From Lachnoclostridium sp. UBA7122 (GTDB lineage: Bacteria; Bacillota; Clostridia; Lachnospirales; Lachnospiraceae): DNA of 16,905 bases. The translations under genes and the position numbers were made by a program. Each line of letters begins with the position of its first letter. The first letter of the stretch is position 1. The notes under the pieces are model-generated. The model saw only the letters and a list, made by a program, of their open reading frames with translations, searched no databases and was not told where the DNA came from. The stretch is taken from contig DKXQ01000105.1 in NCBI GenBank assembly GCA_002493085.1, positions 1 to 16,905 of the forward strand, written 5' to 3'. This document shows, piece by piece, positions 1 to 5,728 of this stretch.

Positions 1-47
1 CTCAAAAGTTGTAAAGTGGTGTATACTGATAAAATTAATCAAGTCTT

Positions 48-358
48 CTACAAGTTCTTTTGTTTTTTTGTATCCGTTCCATTTTTTCTTGCCTTTATTG
101 CATCATACCATTTCCAATCTTCAATCCAATCATCCTTTCCTGCTAAAAACTTTGTTGATGGTTTTATTCCACCATTACCAGGAAGTATTTTTTGGACTAC
201 CCATGTATTCCCTTGTTATGCTGGTGCCCTGAAGTACGTGTATGCCATCTTGCTTCATATTTATGTGTTCCATCAGTCCGCTTATAAGAAATTTATTCAT
301 ATCCATCAGTCATAGATTTTGCTTTATATTTTGCAGTACCAGATAATATGTTATTGTT
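48..358 (-). pseudogene. Decayed polymorphic-toxin C-terminal domain (orphan cassette remnant)
   Basis: I translated the minus strand by hand and found a broken but protein-like reading. One frame gives TDGTHKYEARWHTRTSG. After a one-base loss in a C run (227-229), the next frame continues QGNTWVVQKILPGNGG, then WYDAIKARKNGT, and stops at 48-50. In-frame stops sit at 293-295 and 216-218, and another TAA at 359-361 bounds the upstream end. Adding one base at 227-229 makes the two frames join smoothly as RTSG-APA. The pattern (ARWHTRT, GNTWVVQ, PGNGG, W-x-DAI-x-ARK-x-GT) resembles a C-terminal domain I associate with polymorphic toxins, but I cannot name the family with certainty. It has no start or RBS. 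Its place just behind an immunity gene fits an older toxin end displaced by the current one. Confidence 0.7.
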
Positions 359-379
359 TTAAATTCCTATTTTTTTATA

Positions 380-739
380 CTATTCCATATTTTTCAATAA
401 AAATACTTGTCCATCATGATTACAAATTACTACATTATTAATTTCCTTTGTACAAATTGCAATATCTACCCCTTCCCCATATTCATAATTAATACGTTTT
501 TTCATAAATTTAATAATATCATCAACACAAGTAATATACAATTTATTAATAAGTCCTCCAGGGTCTAAGTACATAACATAAAATTCATTATTTTGCCAGA
601 AATTTTTTAACAAATAAACATTTTCATTTACCTCAATCCACTTATTAAATTCAACGCTATCAATCAATGTCAAAATTTTACTTATAATAAATTTGTCATT
701 AATTAAATTACCAGGTATAATATTGTAAATTTTATTCAT
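380..739 (-). CDS. Putative immunity protein for the adjacent Hint toxin
   Basis: A 119-residue protein with no signal peptide or membrane segment, so probably cytosolic. It is rich in Ile, Asn and Lys, more AT-rich than the structural genes, and I recognise no domain. The start ATG has AGGAG eight bases upstream, and that RBS overlaps the TAG stop of the toxin gene (11 bases between the genes), so translation is probably coupled. A small soluble gene directly after a polymorphic toxin is normally its cognate immunity protein, which binds and blocks the toxin domain in the producing cell. The assignment rests on position, size and composition, not on homology. A second, decayed toxin end follows it, so it could instead protect against that one, but adjacency and coupling favour the intact toxin. 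Confidence 0.72.
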   Translation of the reverse strand: MNKIYNIIPGNLINDKFIISKILTLIDSVEFNKWIEVNENVYLLKNFWQNNEFYVMYLDPGGLINKLYITCVDDIIKFMKKRINYEYGEGVDIAICTKEINNVVICNHDGQVFLLKNME

Positions 740-750
740 ATTTCATACTC

Positions 751-1938
751 CTAATTTGGTTTATTAAAAAATATATGCCCTTTGCCAGAATGTTTTCCAC
801 CAAGCCAGTCTTTCCACTTTATATGTGGCAAATCATTATGAGGTGCATTACGTGTATTAATTTCACTTGGATGTATTTCATATCCCTTTTTATATTGTTT
901 TGAAGTATACCTTTTATATCTATTCATATTTCCTCTTGCTTCATTTAACAATTCTTTTGCATCTGTTGCTGTTCTAGTCCTATATGATGTATTTCCACCA
1001 TTTGCAATATTCTTAGCGGCCTCATGCCATTCTTTTGTTCCTTTTTCAATGACAAGTAAATCAGTAGCATTACTAACTTTATTTTTATCTTCAATATGCC
1101 GTATACCATTAAGATTATGTATATAGCATTTTATATTCCCAACAAAGTATGATACCCAGTCTTTTACATGGAAATTATACACTGGTACTGCTTCTTCATG
1201 TCTTGTTTTTTTAACTTTTGTTATATGAACAACCCCATCCATTGTTTTTATGGTATCACCTTCACGCAGGTTAATGGCTGTTACCCATCCCTGCTCCTGT
1301 ACATAAACAGGATGGTATGCTGTTGTTTTAAATGCCTCTTTTCCATCTGTCCATATATGGTAAATTGTATGTGCTGTTGTACGGAATACCTCCTCTACTT
1401 CTTTAAGGGCTGTTTCTCCTGTTTTTTCGTTCCTGGAATATACTTCGTCACCTTTTTGTATTTCCTTTATAGGTCTGTATCCCTGTCTGGTATAAACCAG
1501 AGTATCCCCAGTAAAACATCTCCCGTTTGTGCATAGTTCTTTAACTTCTTTTTTTATGGCATCAACTGCTTCATCAGCATTCATTATCCCTTTTTTCAGG
1601 TTTAGTGCGCCTGTCTGTGCTTTACCACGCATGCTGGTAAGCACTGCTTTTATGCCTTTGGCTTTCTTCAGGGCGTTCATGCTCTTTAAGCCTTTTAACC
1701 CGCCTTTTAAAACGCTGGCTGTTTTTTTTGCCAGTGCCACTGTATCACCAATTCCAGGTATTGCTGACATAAGGCTTAACCCTGCGTCCAGGTAGTTGCC
1801 TTCTGCAGCATAAAGCCCTGCATTTGCAAGGTCTGCTACTGCGCCTATACCTGGTATAAACCCTGCTACATCCAGAACTCCGTGGATAACTGCTGAATGT
1901 TCTTTTACAAATGATGTTATCCCGCTTAGAAACCCCAT
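751..1938 (-). CDS. Polymorphic toxin effector with Hint domain and C-terminal toxin domain
   Basis: The likely start is the ATG at 1936-1938 (395 aa), because AAGGAGAGG lies seven bases upstream; a longer frame to 1977 has no such RBS. Residues 20-75 form a hydrophobic, glycine-rich pre-toxin segment (FIPGIG, ADLANAG, YLDAGLSLMSAIPGIG) of a type common in polymorphic toxins. Residues 141-275 are a Hint (Hedgehog/intein) domain: Cys141 begins CFTGDTLV, the block-B T-x-x-H motif is TAYH at 206-209, and it ends YIHN. Such domains autocleave and release what follows. Residues 276-395 are the putative toxin, small and basic, with NDLPHIKW and GHIFF near the end; I suspect a nuclease but cannot assign a family. 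Position behind the spike, tip and chaperone genes marks it as the likely cargo. The C-terminal third is more AT-rich than the N-terminus, consistent with a swapped cassette. Confidence 0.85.
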   Translation of the reverse strand: MGFLSGITSFVKEHSAVIHGVLDVAGFIPGIGAVADLANAGLYAAEGNYLDAGLSLMSAIPGIGDTVALAKKTASVLKGGLKGLKSMNALKKAKGIKAVLTSMRGKAQTGALNLKKGIMNADEAVDAIKKEVKELCTNGRCFTGDTLVYTRQGYRPIKEIQKGDEVYSRNEKTGETALKEVEEVFRTTAHTIYHIWTDGKEAFKTTAYHPVYVQEQGWVTAINLREGDTIKTMDGVVHITKVKKTRHEEAVPVYNFHVKDWVSYFVGNIKCYIHNLNGIRHIEDKNKVSNATDLLVIEKGTKEWHEAAKNIANGGNTSYRTRTATDAKELLNEARGNMNRYKRYTSKQYKKGYEIHPSEINTRNAPHNDLPHIKWKDWLGGKHSGKGHIFFNKPN

Positions 1939-2074
1939 CTTTATCCTCTCCTTATATTCACCGCCATCCCCTGGCATTATGACAGCCTTTTATGCTGCAG
2001 GATTGATGCCATGCATCTGCCAGTATGCCAGAAGACAGCATGGACCATATACGCCAGTCTCTACCAGTTTTTCT
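1939..2074. other. Spacer between spike gene and effector gene
   Basis: A 136-base spacer separates the VgrG-like stop from the chosen effector start. It contains a small inverted repeat (GATGC-CAT-GCATC) but no T run, so I see no intrinsic terminator, and I see no convincing promoter. On the minus strand a frame shifted by one from the VgrG-like stop stays open for about 28 codons (EKLVETGVYGPCCLLAYWQM and on), with no start codon or RBS. Confidence 0.5.
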
Positions 2075-3913
2075 TTAATTTTCTTTTATTAGTTTCGCTT
2101 TCAGGCTTATATCACCGTCCAGTGTTACAGAGCTTCCTTTACATGTCTCTTCAAGTGTGCTTTTAGCTGACAGTGAAAGCCCCTGTCCTGATGACACACT
2201 GACATTTTGTGGTGATGACAGGTTCATTGCCTGTGTGCTTTTTATATCCATTGTGTTTTTACCGTTTATGGAAACTGCCTTGCCAGAGGATATATCCACG
2301 CCCTTGCCACCGCTTTCAAGTTTTACTGCATTGTCTTTACACTTGATTTCAAGCGTCTGTTTTGACTCTGTTCCAAGTTTCTGGTCTGCTGCTATCTGCA
2401 TTTCACTGCTTGATTTTGCTGTAAATTTTCCTTTGCTTGTTATGTCTACTGTGTCACCGCCTGTTATTTTTACTGGTTTTGAGGCAGAGATTTCAATGCC
2501 TGTTGCTGGTGCTTCAAGTTTTACGCTGTTTTCATGGCATGTCATTGTGACAGAATCTGCTGCTGTTACAGACAGGCTTCCGCCTGCATTGATGCTGAAA
2601 TTGCCAGTGCTTGACATTGAAACCTCACCACCACTGCTTACTGTTATGTTGCCACCGCTTGTTACCTGTACTGCTTTGTCTGTAATAATGTCCACACCAC
2701 TGGTTTCATTGATTTTTACATAGGTTACGCCATCTTTTGCTGTAATAAGGATTTCTTCTTTGTCAAGCTTTATTTCCTTGCCATCAGGGGTACGCAGGTA
2801 TTTTATGCCTGGGTCAGATGTTTTGTCTGTGTCTTCCTGCCTTATTGACTGGACTGCGTATGCTTTGTTTTCATCCTCCGTTGGGAATATTATCTGTACA
2901 GTATCACCCTTTTCTGGCATTACATACCAGCCTGTATGCTTTTCAGCAGAATACCCTGTTGCATAAGGGAATGGATAAGCTTTGCTTTCATCCTGCCTGT
3001 CATCTATTGCCAGATGTACTTTTACAGTGTCACCTTCCGGTTTTAATACAGTTCCTTCCAGCGTCAGCCCGCTGGCATATGGGTGGCTGGCTTTTTTTAC
3101 AGAAAGCCCCTTTTTTGTTACAAGCTTGTAACAGCAGGTAAACACTGAACCTTTAAGATGTATGTCAGCTTCTTTTACATACAACGCTTTTCCATTCCTT
3201 TTTACCATGTCACCTGTTCCAAAAGCTGCATGGTCAGTCTGTAATGTATATTCCACTGCATCTTTTTCTTTATAGCCAAGGTCTTCATCTGCTGACATTT
3301 TCCTGTAACGTGATACTTTCTTCCTTACAGCAAAATTTTCACCAGAATCCACTTCATCTTTGTACTCTTCCTTTTTCTCCACCCCAAATGTAAATTTTGG
3401 TTTTTTTCCTCTTGGATTGGCTATAAGGACACTGTTACTATGTGATGCCAGGCGTTTTAAAAATTCCCAGTCTGTTTCCCTGTATTGTAAAAGCAGGTTT
3501 TTAACTTTCTTTTCCTGTGCATAACATTCCACTTTTCCCCCTGCTTCTTTGGCAATCCTTTTTGCAATATCATAATAACTTAACCCCTTTTCCTGGAAAG
3601 AACGTTTTTTTCTCTGGCAGTCAAGTTTTATAGTCCATGACACAGCTTCTGCTTCCAGGTAATAAACACCATTTTCGCATACTATCCCTATGCCCGTTGC
3701 TACACCGCAGAATAATGTTTTTCCTTCTTCTTTAAGGGTAATTGTTTTCTCTTCCCAGTCTTCTTCTGCCATGCTGTCTTTACAGCCCTCTTTTAAAACG
3801 CTGCGCAAACTTAGCTTTGCATGTTCATTTATTTTTTCTGTAAGCCGCAGTTCCAGTATACGTTCAATGTCAAACGGCTCTATTTCGTATCTTCCAACTT
3901 CCTGAAGTTCCAT
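2075..3913 (-). CDS. VgrG-like spike protein (gpD/gp27-gp5 type)
   Basis: A 612-residue protein, probably the trimeric central spike that carries tip and effector. Residues 1-270 match the gp27/phage late-control-D type of hub; LLQYRETDWEFLKRLASHSN at 141-160 is the diagnostic motif. Residues 280-360 form the gp5-like OB fold (LTLEGTVLKPEGDTVKVHL, then GWYVMPEKGDTVQIIFP). From about 365 to the end the sequence is low in complexity, rich in Ser, Gly, Val and Thr, with short alternating strands typical of a triple-stranded beta-helix needle. Three copies of a unit near 50-65 residues are visible, beginning CHENSVKLE (459), CKDNAVKLE (525) and CKGSSVTLD (591). The start has AAGGAG upstream. No toxin domain is fused to the C-terminus. 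It sits between the chaperone-like gene and the effector gene, the usual VgrG setting. Confidence 0.88.
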   Translation of the reverse strand: MELQEVGRYEIEPFDIERILELRLTEKINEHAKLSLRSVLKEGCKDSMAEEDWEEKTITLKEEGKTLFCGVATGIGIVCENGVYYLEAEAVSWTIKLDCQRKKRSFQEKGLSYYDIAKRIAKEAGGKVECYAQEKKVKNLLLQYRETDWEFLKRLASHSNSVLIANPRGKKPKFTFGVEKKEEYKDEVDSGENFAVRKKVSRYRKMSADEDLGYKEKDAVEYTLQTDHAAFGTGDMVKRNGKALYVKEADIHLKGSVFTCCYKLVTKKGLSVKKASHPYASGLTLEGTVLKPEGDTVKVHLAIDDRQDESKAYPFPYATGYSAEKHTGWYVMPEKGDTVQIIFPTEDENKAYAVQSIRQEDTDKTSDPGIKYLRTPDGKEIKLDKEEILITAKDGVTYVKINETSGVDIITDKAVQVTSGGNITVSSGGEVSMSSTGNFSINAGGSLSVTAADSVTMTCHENSVKLEAPATGIEISASKPVKITGGDTVDITSKGKFTAKSSSEMQIAADQKLGTESKQTLEIKCKDNAVKLESGGKGVDISSGKAVSINGKNTMDIKSTQAMNLSSPQNVSVSSGQGLSLSAKSTLEETCKGSSVTLDGDISLKAKLIKEN

Positions 3914-3955
3914 ATATATACACTCCTTCCAATCATATACTGTACTTGTTTTCTT

Positions 3956-4525
3956 TTAAAAGCGTGCTGTCCCAAGCATCTGTATAAATAGTTCCTTCCA
4001 GTCTTCCTGGTCTGAATCAAAACAGTTAAACCCTCCCATAAGAAGCCGCCCTTTAAGTGATGTAAAAAACATCAGGTTATATATATCTGTATCAAGGGCG
4101 GGTGTTGTAAAGTCAAACCATGCCAGCCTGTGTCCTTCCGCTTCTGCCATGTCTTTCTCTGTAATTAAAGTTTCAGGATGCAGCCTCATTACTATTCCTG
4201 CCATATAATCCCTGATTTCTTCCTCCTGCCCCTCGTCCAGCTTGTCAGATTTATGTGAAAATGTAATATTTACTGTTGTTTTTGTATTGCTATAAATAAT
4301 ATCTGGCCGTCTTTCATTAGGATATTTTAGGCGTGCCAGTTCCTTGCTTAAAGGTCCGAATTCATCTGGAAGCCACATCCAGAACAGGTCTTTTATAATT
4401 TCCCTTTCCCTGAAAGAAAGAATTTTTCCAGCCGCAAGAATTTCTCCATTTTTAATATCCCTGTCTGCATCTTCACGCCCTGCACGTAAAAAAGTTATAA
4501 AGCTTTCATCTCCGTATTTGTTCAT
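3956..4525 (-). CDS. DcrB/EagR-like putative effector-loading chaperone
   Basis: GGAGG seven bases upstream supports the ATG at 4523-4525 (189 aa); a longer frame to 4546 has no RBS. The protein is soluble and mixed alpha/beta. Its C-terminal half (about 132-168) contains HRLAWFDFTTPAL, then YNLMFFTSLKGRLLMGGFNC, a pattern like DcrB/DUF1795 proteins, where strands of this kind end in an F-N-C or similar turn. In type VI systems DcrB-fold EagR chaperones bind the hydrophobic pre-toxin segments of effectors and load them onto VgrG. Here the gene lies between the PAAR-like tip and the spike, two genes before a toxin with exactly such a hydrophobic segment. The function is inferred from that resemblance and context. 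It could instead be a structural adaptor of the spike. Confidence 0.55.
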   Translation of the reverse strand: MNKYGDESFITFLRAGREDADRDIKNGEILAAGKILSFREREIIKDLFWMWLPDEFGPLSKELARLKYPNERRPDIIYSNTKTTVNITFSHKSDKLDEGQEEEIRDYMAGIVMRLHPETLITEKDMAEAEGHRLAWFDFTTPALDTDIYNLMFFTSLKGRLLMGGFNCFDSDQEDWKELFIQMLGTARF

Positions 4526-4614
4526 AATAATCCTCCATTCCTGCAATAAACCTGCAAATACCCTGCTCCCGGCACAAATTAAAGACTGTTGCTTTGCATA
4601 GCTGTAACAGGATT

Positions 4615-4938
4615 TTACTGCCCATCGTCTTCTATTTTAAGTATGCCTGCCCCAAGAGGGCATACCGCTGTTGATTTATCCAAAAGTGCTGGCATGCCAT
4701 TGACAAGTACATCATTTTTACCATTCAGCCATACAGTACATGCAGGTGCACATGGCATACCAGTCGTTTTACACAATCCAAATGGCCCGACATTTACCAA
4801 TGGTACACAATCTGCTGTATTTGCCCTGTCTTTGCCACGCAGTTTTACATTCCGTCCTGGTGTTGTACGCAGTGGTGCTTCAATTTCCCCCATGCTGCAG
4901 CTTACTTTTGCTCCGTTTACTACATAAGTTTCCGCCAT
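4615..4938 (-). CDS. DUF4280 PAAR-like spike-tip protein
   Basis: The start is the ATG at 4936-4938 (107 aa) because GGAGGTGG lies just upstream; the frame to 4953 would place this RBS inside the coding region. The protein matches the DUF4280 pattern: VVNGAKVSCSMGE at the start, P-L-V-N-V-GPFGLC in the middle, and a late TAVCPLGAG. Six cysteines (14, 44, 56, 63, 67, 93) are spread as in PAAR-like proteins that bind a metal at the apex. It would form the sharp cone capping the beta-helix needle of the VgrG-like protein, and may also dock effectors. It is only 107 residues with no extension, so any effector it carries must be non-covalent. It lies 17 bases after the 256-aa gene. Confidence 0.85.
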   Translation of the reverse strand: MAETYVVNGAKVSCSMGEIEAPLRTTPGRNVKLRGKDRANTADCVPLVNVGPFGLCKTTGMPCAPACTVWLNGKNDVLVNGMPALLDKSTAVCPLGAGILKIEDDGQ

Positions 4939-4955
4939 AAATTCCACCTCCATTT

Positions 4956-5726
4956 TTAAAACACAGCTGGCCCTTCTTTCCCTTTTGCCTGCTTTCTGCC
5001 AGCGTTTCCTGTACCTGCAATCTGTACAAGGTATTTATAAATTTCACTGTGCCCCATTTCCCTGTATGAAATACTTAGCCTGTTACAGATATAATGGAGC
5101 AGGCACTCTTTTGGCACAGGCTGTCTGCCAAGACACATAAGCGCAAAACTTATGTCACTTTCCCTGCTTGTCCTGCTGTTAAGAAGCATACGGGCAAAAG
5201 CTTGTAAAAGTACAGGGGAAACAGTAGCACCACCTGGTCCTGCATATGGCACATTTGTAATATCAAGTGTATTATATGCTGTATGGAAATCCTGCAGGTC
5301 CTGGTATTCTTTTCTGAGCCTTGCCCCTTGTGACAGCCTGAATCTTCCAAGTTCCAGCCCATTATTATTATTTCCTTCCTCCTCTGCCCGGATTTCTAAT
5401 GGGTATATATCAAAATCTTCTGTATTTAAGACAGGTAAAATATAAAGCTTTATTATTATCTGCCTGTCAAATTCTTCAAACGGAAAAATCTCCTGGTCTG
5501 CCATGATAATATTTTCTTTATATAATACTGCACCATCACTGACAATAATTTGTCCCTTTCCACCAGTCCCTTTCTGGTAAGAAATATCAAAACCTGCCAG
5601 TATGCCATCAGACCAGCCTCTAAAAAATATTTCTGCAAGCCCTGATGGGAAATCACGTAATGCATCAAGTCCTTCTTTTTTTAATACCCTGCCCTTCTGG
5701 AATAAAGGTTTTTTGTATTCCTGCAT
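4956..5726 (-). CDS. Putative baseplate protein with phage/TssK-like shell domain
   Basis: A 256-residue soluble protein. Residues 27-100 read like the beta-rich shell domain shared by phage receptor-binding proteins and TssK: FRGWSDGILAGFDISY, then IIVSDGAVLYKENIIMA, then a strand-rich RQIIIKLYILPVL. Residues 105-150 are acidic and asparagine-rich; 155-235 are helical (SPVLLQAFARMLLNSRTSRE). The resemblance is to fold and motif, not to a named family, so a baseplate role is inferred. In type VI systems TssK links the baseplate to the membrane complex. The RBS GGGAGGC overlaps the stop of the ATPase gene, so the two are probably translationally coupled and made in similar amounts. I could not identify the last 25 residues, which are basic and probably disordered. 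Confidence 0.55.
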   Translation of the reverse strand: MQEYKKPLFQKGRVLKKEGLDALRDFPSGLAEIFFRGWSDGILAGFDISYQKGTGGKGQIIVSDGAVLYKENIIMADQEIFPFEEFDRQIIIKLYILPVLNTEDFDIYPLEIRAEEEGNNNNGLELGRFRLSQGARLRKEYQDLQDFHTAYNTLDITNVPYAGPGGATVSPVLLQAFARMLLNSRTSRESDISFALMCLGRQPVPKECLLHYICNRLSISYREMGHSEIYKYLVQIAGTGNAGRKQAKGKEGPAVF

Positions 5727-5728
5727 TG

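Noticed and set aside
16..315. Plus-strand open frame of 99 codons
   Set aside because: It has no RBS and runs against a protein-like minus-strand remnant; no domain is recognisable.
2157..2723. Plus-strand frame of 188 codons
   Set aside because: It is antisense to the repetitive needle of the VgrG-like gene, with no RBS.
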